DNA of 64,000 nt from assembly GCA_017552475.1 (NCBI GenBank), contig JAFZPY010000130.1, positions 1-64,000 on the forward strand. The letters are read 5' to 3'. Source of the stretch: Bacteroidales bacterium. GTDB lineage: Bacteria; Bacteroidota; Bacteroidia; Bacteroidales; UBA932. Positions 53,779 to 61,733 of the stretch are shown piece after piece. Both the position numbers and the translations under genes were made by a program. Below the pieces are notes generated by a model that had not been told where the DNA came from, did no database searches, and was given only the letters and a program-made list of their open reading frames with translations. Positions within the stretch are counted from its first letter, which is position 1. Each line of letters opens with the position of its first letter.

Positions 53779-54876
53779 TTATTCGTTGTTTTTAGGAAGG
53801 TCAACGGCAATGATGGTGGTCGCGTCATCCCAGCCGACAACAGAAGTTACGTTGACTTTGACTGAGGTGAGGCCGATCTGGAGGTTGAGCACGTAGTGTT
53901 TGCCGGCCTCAAGGGGAGCGCTGATTTCTTTGGTGATCTCGTTGGGGACCTTAACTTCACCGGAAGCGTAGTTGGAATCCTTGGTGATGACGTCGTATTT
54001 GATGGTCACCTTGAGATCCTGGCTGGCGCTGGGGAATACGAGGCAGGACTTGTTGGCTTTGGAAGAACCGTCACCGAGAAGCCTGAGGAGAGCGGCCTTT
54101 TCAGATGTAACCTTGGTGGCTCCGGCGAGGGTAGTGTCAATGAGGGTAGCATCGGTGCTTGCGGTAAGACCGGACCATTCGCCTGTGGCGAAGTTGAAAG
54201 TGCCGCTTTCGCTGAGGGCGGAGCCTACTACCTTGACAGCCGTGAGATTGATGGTGGTGTTGGCATCAACATCATTGCTTCCGGGAGTAACGGCATCTAC
54301 AGAAGCCTGGTAGGTGAAGGAAATTTTGCTGAGCGCATGCTTGAAAGCAAAGTTGGTGGTGCCGGTAACGCTCGGCTTTGTGCAGTTTGAAAGGCCCTCG
54401 GAACCAGCGTAGAGAAGGTCTACGGGGTTGGTGGTGTCAATGGTGTAGGTGAGGGTGGTGCGGGCATCGTCCTCGCCGGGAAGGTTGGAGATGCAGTTGG
54501 CGGAGCCGTCGGAGTAGGGGGCATAGGCGCGGAAGGTAAGTTTGTCGCCGTCGTTGTTGGGCCAGTATTTGAGCGGAGAGTAGGTCCAGGCGCCACTGCT
54601 GTATGTAACCTTCTGGTTAAGCATGAAGTTGGGCTTGGATTCGCCAGCTTTGTAGTTGTCTTTGGCCGTGTAGTAGCAGTATACGCCGAAGCCGTCCTCG
54701 GAAGCCTGGAGCTTGGCGAGGTCAATGTCGCCGACGGTGGCTTTGGATACGGGAGTAGAGCCTACATAGCTGCCGAATGAGACTGCATTCTGCTCAGTCT
54801 TACCGGTGATTTCTGTCTTGGCGCAGGAGCCAAGTGCGAGCGCTGCGATAGCAGCGAAAAAGATCATCTTTTTCAT
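53779..54876 (-). CDS. Fimbrillin family lipoprotein, candidate main pilin
   Basis: 365 residues, lipobox ALGSC (Cys18), VSKA motif at 43-46. FGVYCYYTAKDN, FMLNQKVTYSSGAW, PLKYWPNNDGDKLTFRAYAPYS and KHALSKISFTY are the fimbrillin blocks. It is the first fimbrillin of the operon, the compact two-domain size, and rich in Ala/Thr/Lys, which fits a major shaft subunit. The ATG at 54876 is chosen over the longer in-frame start for its signal peptide. The role as main pilin is inferred. Confidence 0.8.
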   Translation of the reverse strand: MKKMIFFAAIAALALGSCAKTEITGKTEQNAVSFGSYVGSTPVSKATVGDIDLAKLQASEDGFGVYCYYTAKDNYKAGESKPNFMLNQKVTYSSGAWTYSPLKYWPNNDGDKLTFRAYAPYSDGSANCISNLPGEDDARTTLTYTIDTTNPVDLLYAGSEGLSNCTKPSVTGTTNFAFKHALSKISFTYQASVDAVTPGSNDVDANTTINLTAVKVVGSALSESGTFNFATGEWSGLTASTDATLIDTTLAGATKVTSEKAALLRLLGDGSSKANKSCLVFPSASQDLKVTIKYDVITKDSNYASGEVKVPNEITKEISAPLEAGKHYVLNLQIGLTSVKVNVTSVVGWDDATTIIAVDLPKNNE

Positions 54877-54901
54877 AGCAAGTGGTTTAAAATTATATTG
54901 T

Positions 54902-55897
54902 TTACATATTAATATCAATTGTACCGCCCTCTTCCCAGTCATCAACGGTGGCGTCGAAACCGGAAGTCTGGTTGGTTTTTATATTATCAGGAACCCACGG
55001 AAGTTCAATAGGGGCCTCATATCCTATTACGAGACCAAGGACAATCTTGCCTCCGTCCATACTCAGGTCGAACTGGTCACCGATTTCGAAAGAATGACGT
55101 TCGGTGGTCTCGTCGTCGCGGAGATAGAAGTCGATGGTGAACATGTTACTCCTGGGGTCCCTTGATGCAATGTTTTCTCCGGCTTTGCTTACACTCGGAA
55201 GACCGAATGTAGTGATGCCGGTAGTGAGACGCGCATATCCTCTGTCAGGATCGGATTCGTCCGTGTAGACTGTCCAGTTTTCGAGAAGCTGGGTCACGCC
55301 TTTGGCGCAGGGGCGTCCTTTTGTGAGGTAATATCCTCCGGCAAGACCGGAAATTGCCGCCCGGGTCTGTTTGAGGTACTGGACTCCGCTGATATGTACT
55401 GTCACGTCAAGTTGCATGGTGACATCTTCGGCCTTGAGGCCGACCGTCATCTCATCGCCGCTTACGTAGAACTCCCCGGTGGCGACGCCGATGTGCTCGG
55501 GTTCTACGACGGTCTTTTCGTCGGATGATTTGGAGGGACTCCATTTTGTCTCATAAATGCGGTCGATGGATACCAGGGGAGTGTCGTATTTGTCGAGTCC
55601 CGAGAAGGAAAGGGTGCTGAATTCGGATACGCTCTGGTTGAAAGCGTAGACTCTCCAGTGTCCTTCGCTCAGGGTGACATACATTGCGTCTACGTTGTTG
55701 GTGATTATCTGGGTGCGGACGTTGTCCTCATCGAAGAACATCAGCGTTATGCCTGTGGGTTTCTCGGGAAAGTCGCTCCAGTCAACCATGACCTTCACGA
55801 TGGTGCCCTGCGTCTCGGCGTAAAGAGGGCGGCGCTGGCAAGCCAGGCTCATGATGGCCATGGTGATAGTGAGTGATATGATACCGAGTCTCGTCAT
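54902..55897 (-). CDS. DUF5119-like lipoprotein (Mfa2/FimB-type)
   Basis: 331 residues with an SPII signal, lipobox SLAC (Cys20). The opening QRRPLYAETQGTIVKVMVDW and then GITLMFFDEDN match the DUF5119 pattern, a family common in Bacteroidota pilus loci and similar to the Mfa2/FimB anchors that end fibre growth at the cell surface. It starts directly after the DUF3575 stop (TAG-ATG), so translation is coupled. Anchor role is inferred from position and similarity. Confidence 0.78.
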   Translation of the reverse strand: MTRLGIISLTITMAIMSLACQRRPLYAETQGTIVKVMVDWSDFPEKPTGITLMFFDEDNVRTQIITNNVDAMYVTLSEGHWRVYAFNQSVSEFSTLSFSGLDKYDTPLVSIDRIYETKWSPSKSSDEKTVVEPEHIGVATGEFYVSGDEMTVGLKAEDVTMQLDVTVHISGVQYLKQTRAAISGLAGGYYLTKGRPCAKGVTQLLENWTVYTDESDPDRGYARLTTGITTFGLPSVSKAGENIASRDPRSNMFTIDFYLRDDETTERHSFEIGDQFDLSMDGGKIVLGLVIGYEAPIELPWVPDNIKTNQTSGFDATVDDWEEGGTIDINM

Positions 55898-56482
55898 CTA
55901 TCTCCTTTTACAATATATAGTGTATGAAATCGAAGCCCTTATGGTCGTGGGACCGAAGTAAAAGAACCGGCCGTCATTACGGTAGATAAGGTCGTTGCTT
56001 TTTCCGTTCACCTCGTAGCGCCTGTATTTTGAAATAACAGGACCAAGGCCAAGTCCGAGGTCTATTGACCATGGACCTTTGAGTTTTCTTGCATATCCGC
56101 ATCCAAATTGAAGGAGCAGCTCTTCGCCCTGATATCCTTTGCCTTTGGACTCGAGGTCATAGTATCCGGCGCCGGCCGCAACGTTCAGGTAAATACCGGA
56201 CATCGGCTTTGAGGGAGACAAATAATATCTGCCGCCTAACTCGACATGGAGAAGCTGAAGTGCGTTTTGATTGGAATTCCATACAAACCAGGGAAAGAGA
56301 CAATCAGCTCTGGCACTGAACTTTTCGGATATGGGATACTCGGCTCCGAGATTGACCCCTCCCACGAGGTCATATGCAAAGTTCGTGGAGACTGTGATTC
56401 CAGTCTCCGGAACAGCGGCCTCGATGGGTCCTGAAATGATGCAGCCCAGAATTATGGCTGCCAGCATAGGTCTTATACTCAT
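55898..56482 (-). CDS. DUF3575 outer-membrane protein
   Basis: 194 residues. Signal peptide (MSIRPMLAAIILGCIISGPIEA) and amphipathic strands (ITVSTNFAYDLVGGVNLGAEY, VELGGRYYLS, FGCGYARKL) ending in an aromatic strand, as in the DUF3575 family of small beta-barrels that head pilus gene clusters in Bacteroides. First gene of the operon. Function unknown; a role in pilus export or anchoring is likely. Confidence 0.82.
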   Translation of the reverse strand: MSIRPMLAAIILGCIISGPIEAAVPETGITVSTNFAYDLVGGVNLGAEYPISEKFSARADCLFPWFVWNSNQNALQLLHVELGGRYYLSPSKPMSGIYLNVAAGAGYYDLESKGKGYQGEELLLQFGCGYARKLKGPWSIDLGLGLGPVISKYRRYEVNGKSNDLIYRNDGRFFYFGPTTIRASISYTIYCKRR

Positions 56483-56611
56483 AAAGTCAAATAAAATTCG
56501 ACTGCAAATCCCTGAAAGAATTCACTGCCGAATGCATTTCCCTTGATACATCACGTATCGGGGGAGTCGAAGTTTTCCCAAATCAGGTTGTGTATGCGTA
56601 AAAAGCGGATG

Positions 56612-56619
56612 CAAATTTA
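56612..56619 (-). promoter_or_regulatory. Promoter -7 box of the pilus operon
   Basis: Minus-strand TAAATTTG, a TAnnTTTG match, about 130 bp before the DUF3575 ATG. The leader contains a GATAC/GTATC stem at 56545-56559. The 184-bp spacer holds no gene. Confidence 0.55.
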
Positions 56620-56666
56620 CGCAATAAATTTTTAAAAATGAAATGATTAGGATATTTTCTGACAGA

Positions 56667-57299
56667 CTATTTTGAAATTGTAAATGTCTGCTTCCCATTT
56701 TCCCAATTACAGGCTATGCAGATGGGATATTTGTCCGTCGGAAAATTTTTGATATCGAATGATGCCCATGCCGATGCGACGGCTGAAAGGTCGGTGTCCG
56801 GGGTGTTGTTGGCGTTGTGGCGGAGCGTCATCCTGAGCGTGTCGGATTGGACGCCTTCGCATATCAGATTGATAACGTGAGTGGTGGGGGTGGCTGGATC
56901 AATGAAGAAACTGACCTGGGCGTTGATGTAGCCGTTTGAGAGCCAGCATCTGATGGGGATGGCTGGATCGTCGCCGAATAATGCGTCGTCAGCAGGAGTG
57001 ACGGTGGATGCGTCGACGGCGGGCTTGACGAGAACGTCTGTGAATGAGGTTAGGCTTATGTCGAAGGTCCCGTCAGGGAGTTTCCGCAGTACGTCGGCCG
57101 TGATGAGAGAGCGGGTCAGCCTGTCTATCCCGCCGGAAGTGAAGTCATTGACTATGTTGAGCCTGAGGCCTTCGTCAGTGGTGAGGCTGGTGGAAGAATG
57201 GACATCGGCCATGGCCATGATACCGCTGATGACGGTGTTGTCACGCGTGCATGAGGAGATGATGGCGAGACTGGCTGCAATGGCGATGATGCTTCTCAT
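56667..57299 (-). CDS. NigD-like lipoprotein
   Basis: 210 residues, lipobox ISSC (Cys17). The mature part has the NigD-like plan: an N-terminal strand region with LRLNIVNDFTSGG, then PDGTFDISLTSFTDVLVKP, and a C-terminal beta domain. NigD-like proteins are Bacteroidota envelope lipoproteins of unknown role, first noted in a bacteriocin-related locus. The ATG overlaps the stop of the Fur-family regulator by 4 bp, so the two are cotranscribed. Assignment is moderate. Confidence 0.65.
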   Translation of the reverse strand: MRSIIAIAASLAIISSCTRDNTVISGIMAMADVHSSTSLTTDEGLRLNIVNDFTSGGIDRLTRSLITADVLRKLPDGTFDISLTSFTDVLVKPAVDASTVTPADDALFGDDPAIPIRCWLSNGYINAQVSFFIDPATPTTHVINLICEGVQSDTLRMTLRHNANNTPDTDLSAVASAWASFDIKNFPTDKYPICIACNWENGKQTFTISK

Positions 57300-57754
57300 T
57301 CTGTTATCGCTTTGGCTTTGTGTGCCGTGGGGCGGCAGATAAACTGGATGTCAATATCTTCAATAGTATAGCCCTTGAACTTGCGGCGCTTGAGACGGGC
57401 GTAGAGGGCATCCATGAATTCTTCGTCGAGGACATCGCGATAGGAATTGTTTTCGCGGTCGTACAGGTGCATGTGCTTGAAGGTGTTGACGTCGAAGTAC
57501 ATTTTGCTGTTGGAGCTGTAGCGTCTGTGGTATATACGGATGTCGGCGAGCTGGGATAGAATATTGTAGACTGAGGCTACGGTGACTTTGGCGTCGCCGC
57601 GCTTCCGGATCTCTTCTGTGACCATGTCTGCGGAGGCGTGGCCAATGGTGAGCATGGCTTCATGTACAGCGATGCGCTGCCTGGTGGCCTTGAGATCATG
57701 TTTTTTAAGAAGGACCTTGAATTCTTCCGTATTTGGAGCCTTATGTGTATTCAT
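57296..57754 (-). CDS. Fur-family transcriptional regulator without the CxxC zinc site
   Basis: 152 residues. Winged-helix DNA-binding domain with LKATRQRIAVHEAML (21-35) and the recognition helix VTVASVYNILSQL (57-69). In the dimer domain H94 and H96 remain (FKHMHLYD), but there is only one cysteine (C140), so the structural CxxC pairs of Fur, Zur and PerR are missing. Metal specificity is therefore open (iron, manganese or peroxide sensing). The ATG at 57754 was chosen because its promoter lies at 57779; the frame continues upstream without support. It is cotranscribed with the NigD-like gene. Confidence 0.88.
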   Translation of the reverse strand: MNTHKAPNTEEFKVLLKKHDLKATRQRIAVHEAMLTIGHASADMVTEEIRKRGDAKVTVASVYNILSQLADIRIYHRRYSSNSKMYFDVNTFKHMHLYDRENNSYRDVLDEEFMDALYARLKRRKFKGYTIEDIDIQFICRPTAHKAKAITE

Positions 57755-57778
57755 TGCCGGTGTTCTTCTAAAGGACTG

Positions 57779-57786
57779 CAAAGGTA
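57779..57786 (-). promoter_or_regulatory. Promoter -7 box of the Fur-family gene
   Basis: Minus-strand TACCTTTG, a TAnnTTTG match, 24 bp before the ATG at 57754. Divergent from the trxB promoter. Confidence 0.65.
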
Positions 57787-57834
57787 TGTAATTTTTTGAA
57801 TAATTCCAAATAGTGCATTTCCGGAAATATTGTG

Positions 57835-57842
57835 TATCTTTG
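57835..57842 (+). promoter_or_regulatory. Promoter -7 box of trxB
   Basis: TATCTTTG, a perfect TAnnTTTG match, 25 bp before the ATG at 57868. The 113-bp region shared with the Fur-family gene could hold a common operator. Confidence 0.65.
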
Positions 57843-57867
57843 TCATCCTGTAGAAAAGAACACATAT

Positions 57868-58797
57868 ATGGAAACAGTTAAATGTTTGATCCTTGGTGCC
57901 GGCCCTGCCGGTTATACTGCGGCAATATACGCGGCCCGCGCGGCCATGCAGCCCGTACTGTATGAGGGCAACGAGCCCGGCGGCCAGCTGACCACCACTA
58001 CGATGGTGGAGAATTTCCCCGGATTTGAAGATGGCGTTGATGCCAACCAGTTGATGTCCAAGATGAAGAAGCAGGCCGGTAACGTCGGCGCTGATATCCG
58101 TCGCGGCACGGCTGTCGCAGCCGACCTGTCGTCTCGTCCTTTCAAAGTTACAATCGATGACGGGACGGAAATATCAGCCGAGACCCTGATCATCGCCACC
58201 GGTGCCACCGCCCGTTATCTCGGACTGCCGTCGGAAGAAAAATTCAGGGGATTCGGAGTGTCTGCCTGCGCTACTTGTGACGGCTTCTTCTATCGCAAGA
58301 AAGATGTCGCAGTGGTCGGAGGCGGTGATACAGCCTGCGAAGAGGCCCTTTATCTCGCCCAGCTTTGCAACAAGGTCTACATGATCGTCCGCCGTGACGT
58401 TTTCCGAGCCTCCAAGGCCATGCAGGACAAGGTATTTAACACTTCCAACATCGAAATCCTCTGGAACTGCAACACCCAGGAAGTTCTCGGCGATGCGTCC
58501 GGAGTCACAGGCGCACGCCTCATCCGCAAAGATGGTAAGGTTTTTGATATCAAGATCGACGGCTTCTTCCTCGCCATAGGCCATCATCCCAATTCGGAGC
58601 TTTTCTCCAAGTGGGTTGAGACCGATGACAACGGCTACATAATCACCCAAGGCAAGACCGCTTCGACCAATGTGGAAGGCGTCTTCGCCGCAGGCGATGT
58701 GCAGGACCCCACATACCGGCAGGCAATCACTGCCGCAGGCTCCGGTTGCCGTGCCGCCAGGGATGCGGAGAAGTTCCTGATAGAACATAAAAACTAA
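57868..58797 (+). CDS. trxB: Thioredoxin-disulfide reductase
   Basis: 309 residues. Transfers electrons from NADPH through FAD to thioredoxin. FAD loop GAGPAGYTAA (10-19), redox pair C134-A-T-C137 in SACATCDGFF, NADPH loop VVGGGDTACEEA, and AGDVQDP near the end. It is divergent from a Fur-family regulator, a pairing that suits redox control. First gene of trxB-bamD-rpoZ-recN. Confidence 0.96.
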   Translation: METVKCLILGAGPAGYTAAIYAARAAMQPVLYEGNEPGGQLTTTTMVENFPGFEDGVDANQLMSKMKKQAGNVGADIRRGTAVAADLSSRPFKVTIDDGTEISAETLIIATGATARYLGLPSEEKFRGFGVSACATCDGFFYRKKDVAVVGGGDTACEEALYLAQLCNKVYMIVRRDVFRASKAMQDKVFNTSNIEILWNCNTQEVLGDASGVTGARLIRKDGKVFDIKIDGFFLAIGHHPNSELFSKWVETDDNGYIITQGKTASTNVEGVFAAGDVQDPTYRQAITAAGSGCRAARDAEKFLIEHKN

Positions 58798-58801
58798 AAC
58801 A

Positions 58802-59716
58802 ATGAACAAACGCACACAAGTCATCCTCCTCCTGGTTGCCGGCGCGCTCTCGGCGATGTCATGCAAATCCCAGTACGAAGCGCTTCTCGCCGGAAATGAT
58901 GCAGACGCCAAATACAAAGCCGCCTTCGATTATTTCAACAAAGGCAAATACACCAGGTCTGCGCAGCTCTTTGAGTCAATGGCGCAGCTCTCCAGCGGCA
59001 CCACCCGCGACGACACGGTGCATTACTACTGGGGTCTGAGCAATTACCGTCTCAAGGACTACTACACCGCGGAGGCCAATTTCTCACGCTTCCTCGAAAG
59101 TTTCCCGCGCAGCCCGTTTGCCGATGACGCCAGGTTCATGCGCATAGACTGTCTCTACAGGGCTACCCATCGCTACGAACTGGACCAGATTCCCACCCAG
59201 AACGCCATTGCCGCCATTGGCGAATACATGGCGGAATTTCCCGACGGTATCCATCGCGAAGCCTGTGAGCATATGCTTAAAGTCCTCGGCGACCGTCTGG
59301 ACCTCAAGGCCTATGAGAGTGCGAAGCTATATTACAAGATGGAGGACTACAAGGCTTCACGTATAGCTTTCCGCAACATCCTCAAGGACGACGCCGAAAA
59401 CATTTACCGCGAAGACATTATATATTATATAGCAATGTCTTCCTACAAATACGCCCTCAACAGCGTACAGAACAAGCAGAAAGACCGCTATCTTACTTTC
59501 GTGGATGACTACCTCAACTTCATCGGCGAGTATCCCGAATCTCCCTACCGCAAGGAACTTGACCTGATGTACCGCCGTTCCCAGAAGGCTCTCGGCCGCT
59601 TCACCGGCTCCGACGAGGAACTTGAGGGCAAGGAGAAGGAGTTCGAAAAGGAACGTAACATGCTCCTCCGCCAGCAAAATAAAAAAAATGAAACCTCCGA
59701 CGGGAAACGCAAGTAA
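58802..59716 (+). CDS. bamD: Outer-membrane assembly lipoprotein BamD
   Basis: 304 residues with an SPII signal, lipobox AMSC (Cys21). TPR-like helices (KYKAAFDYFNKGKYTRSAQL, YWGLSNYRLKDYYTAEANF, FPRSPFADDARFM) are the BamD pattern. It assists insertion of beta-barrel proteins into the outer membrane. The C-terminus is highly charged (EGKEKEFEKERN). Four bp follow trxB. Confidence 0.92.
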   Translation: MNKRTQVILLLVAGALSAMSCKSQYEALLAGNDADAKYKAAFDYFNKGKYTRSAQLFESMAQLSSGTTRDDTVHYYWGLSNYRLKDYYTAEANFSRFLESFPRSPFADDARFMRIDCLYRATHRYELDQIPTQNAIAAIGEYMAEFPDGIHREACEHMLKVLGDRLDLKAYESAKLYYKMEDYKASRIAFRNILKDDAENIYREDIIYYIAMSSYKYALNSVQNKQKDRYLTFVDDYLNFIGEYPESPYRKELDLMYRRSQKALGRFTGSDEELEGKEKEFEKERNMLLRQQNKKNETSDGKRK

Positions 59717-59744
59717 GATATATAGAAGATAAATTTTTTAATAA

Positions 59745-60065
59745 ATGGATAATAAAAAGAAAATCCCTACGAACACCATTACAAGGGACATCAAGACACT
59801 CGCAGCCCCGACAGGCAACATCTATGAATCAGTAGTAGTGCTATATAAGAGGGCAAACCAAATCGCGGCAGCAGAAAAGAAAGAACTCAACAAGAAGCTC
59901 GAGGAGTTCCGCAACGAGCGCGATACAATGGAAGAAACATTTGAAAACAAGGAGCAGATCGAAATCTCCAAATACTATGAGCGCCAGCCTAAACCCGACC
60001 TCGTAGCTATCTCCGAGTTCGAGAACGGCGAGATTGAATTCCGTATCGCAAAGAAGGAGGAATAA
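59745..60065 (+). CDS. rpoZ: RNA polymerase omega subunit, Bacteroidetes type
   Basis: 106 residues. TRDIKTLAAPTGNIYESVVVLYKRANQIA is interrupted here to its key points: the NIYESV and KRANQI motifs that mark the RpoZ/RPB6 fold in Bacteroidota. The C-terminal half is a charged helix and a short strand end. It helps assemble RNA polymerase. It lies between bamD and recN, as in relatives. Confidence 0.85.
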   Translation: MDNKKKIPTNTITRDIKTLAAPTGNIYESVVVLYKRANQIAAAEKKELNKKLEEFRNERDTMEETFENKEQIEISKYYERQPKPDLVAISEFENGEIEFRIAKKEE

Positions 60066-60069
60066 TCGT

Positions 60070-61728
60070 ATGCTCGCCTCCCTTCATGTAGGCAACTATG
60101 TTTTAATAGACTCCCTGGATATTGAGTTTCCAGGGGGTCTAGTCATTATCAGCGGTGAGACCGGTGCCGGAAAGTCAATCATCCTCGGTGCCTTGTCACT
60201 CGTCCTTGGCTCCAAAGCCGATGCCTCCATGGTGGGGGACCACGGTGAGACTTGTGTCGTCGAGGCTGTATTCAACATCGCTGACGATGATGATGTAGAT
60301 GCTCTTCTGGAGGAAAATGATATCGAAAAGGATGGCTCCACCCTTACCATAAGACGTGTGGTAAACCGTTCCGGAAGATCAAGGTCTTTTATCAATGACT
60401 GCCCCGTGCAGCAAGGGGTTCTTGCCACGCTTTCGTCGCGGCTTGTGGACATCCATTCACAGCATCAGACAATGATGCTTTCGGATGGAGCGTTCCAGCT
60501 GGGAATATTGGACCATTATGCGGGCAATGCCGGTTTACTTGGCGAATGCCGCGAGTGCTGGTCCCGTCTTACTTCTCTCCGCAAGGAGCTCTCAGATACG
60601 GAAGAGAGGCTGCGCCGACTCGCCGACGAACGTGACTACAACGAGGCCCGGTTTCGCCAGTTGGATGAGGCGCATCTTCAGGATGGGGAAGTAGAGGAGC
60701 TTGAGATTGAGCAGAAGCAGCTCGCCAATGCCGAGGAGATAAAAGAGAGTCTCTATGCCGTTCAGGAAATGTTTTCCCCGTCCGGAGACGGAAGGCATTC
60801 CGTCGACTCTGTCCTTAAAGAGTCCGAGAGGCTTCTTGGCAAAGTTGCCAGGTTCATTCCTGCATCATCGGAACTGGCCGGGCGCATAGAGTCTGCCCGT
60901 CTGGAACTTGATGATATTCTGGATGAAGTGGCTTCTGTCAACAATAATACGGAAATGTCGGCGGAGCGTCTTCAGGTGGTAGATGAGCGCCTTTCACTGC
61001 TATATGAGCTGATGAAACGTCACGGGGTGAGCGACATTGCATCGCTGATTGCCCGTAGGGACGAACTATCCGCAGCATTATATGATTCGGAGGCTCTTGA
61101 GGGACGTAAAGATGAGTTGAAGCGGGATATTGACGCAGAGGAGAATCGTTACGAAGATTTGTCGGTACGGCTTCATGATGCACGCGCCACAAAGGCTCCG
61201 GAATTTGCTTCAGCTATCTGCGATTCGCTTCATTTCCTTGAATTGGAGAAAGCTGTGTTTGATGTCGAGGTGGTCGGAGCCGCTCCCGGCCCTTCCGGCG
61301 CTGATGCAGTACGTTTCCTGTTCTCTTCGGTGGGTAAGACTCCTGTCGATGTCGCCAAGTGCGCTTCAGGCGGTGAACTTTCCCGCATCATGCTATCGCT
61401 CAAAGCGATGATGGCCAGGTTTACCGATATGCCGACCATGATGTTCGACGAGATTGATACGGGAGTGTCCGGCAGTGCGGCAGACCGTATGGGGTCAATG
61501 ATATGCCGTATGGGAGAAGACATGCAGGTGTTCGCAATCACCCATCTTCCCCAGGTCGCCGCAAAGGGAGGCGCCCATTATCTTGTTAAAAAGGAGAACG
61601 CGGTCACTTCCATAAGTCGTCTTTCTGACGAGGACCGTGTGCGTGAAATAGCGCGAATGCTATCCGGCTCGGTGATTACCGAGGCCGCCATGGCAAACGC
61701 CCGTGAGCTTCTTCAGGGCGAAAAGTAA
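60070..61728 (+). CDS. recN: DNA repair protein RecN
   Basis: 552 residues, the family length. SMC-like ATPase that acts on DNA double-strand breaks. Walker A GETGAGKS (29-36), long coiled coil in the middle, and near the C-terminus CASGGELSRIMLSLKA (ABC signature) and MMFDEIDTGVSG (Walker B). It starts 4 bp after rpoZ; the longer frame from 60034 overlaps rpoZ and is rejected. It ends 5 bp before the convergent LysM gene. Confidence 0.96.
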   Translation: MLASLHVGNYVLIDSLDIEFPGGLVIISGETGAGKSIILGALSLVLGSKADASMVGDHGETCVVEAVFNIADDDDVDALLEENDIEKDGSTLTIRRVVNRSGRSRSFINDCPVQQGVLATLSSRLVDIHSQHQTMMLSDGAFQLGILDHYAGNAGLLGECRECWSRLTSLRKELSDTEERLRRLADERDYNEARFRQLDEAHLQDGEVEELEIEQKQLANAEEIKESLYAVQEMFSPSGDGRHSVDSVLKESERLLGKVARFIPASSELAGRIESARLELDDILDEVASVNNNTEMSAERLQVVDERLSLLYELMKRHGVSDIASLIARRDELSAALYDSEALEGRKDELKRDIDAEENRYEDLSVRLHDARATKAPEFASAICDSLHFLELEKAVFDVEVVGAAPGPSGADAVRFLFSSVGKTPVDVAKCASGGELSRIMLSLKAMMARFTDMPTMMFDEIDTGVSGSAADRMGSMICRMGEDMQVFAITHLPQVAAKGGAHYLVKKENAVTSISRLSDEDRVREIARMLSGSVITEAAMANARELLQGEK

Positions 61729-61733
61729 TCGTT

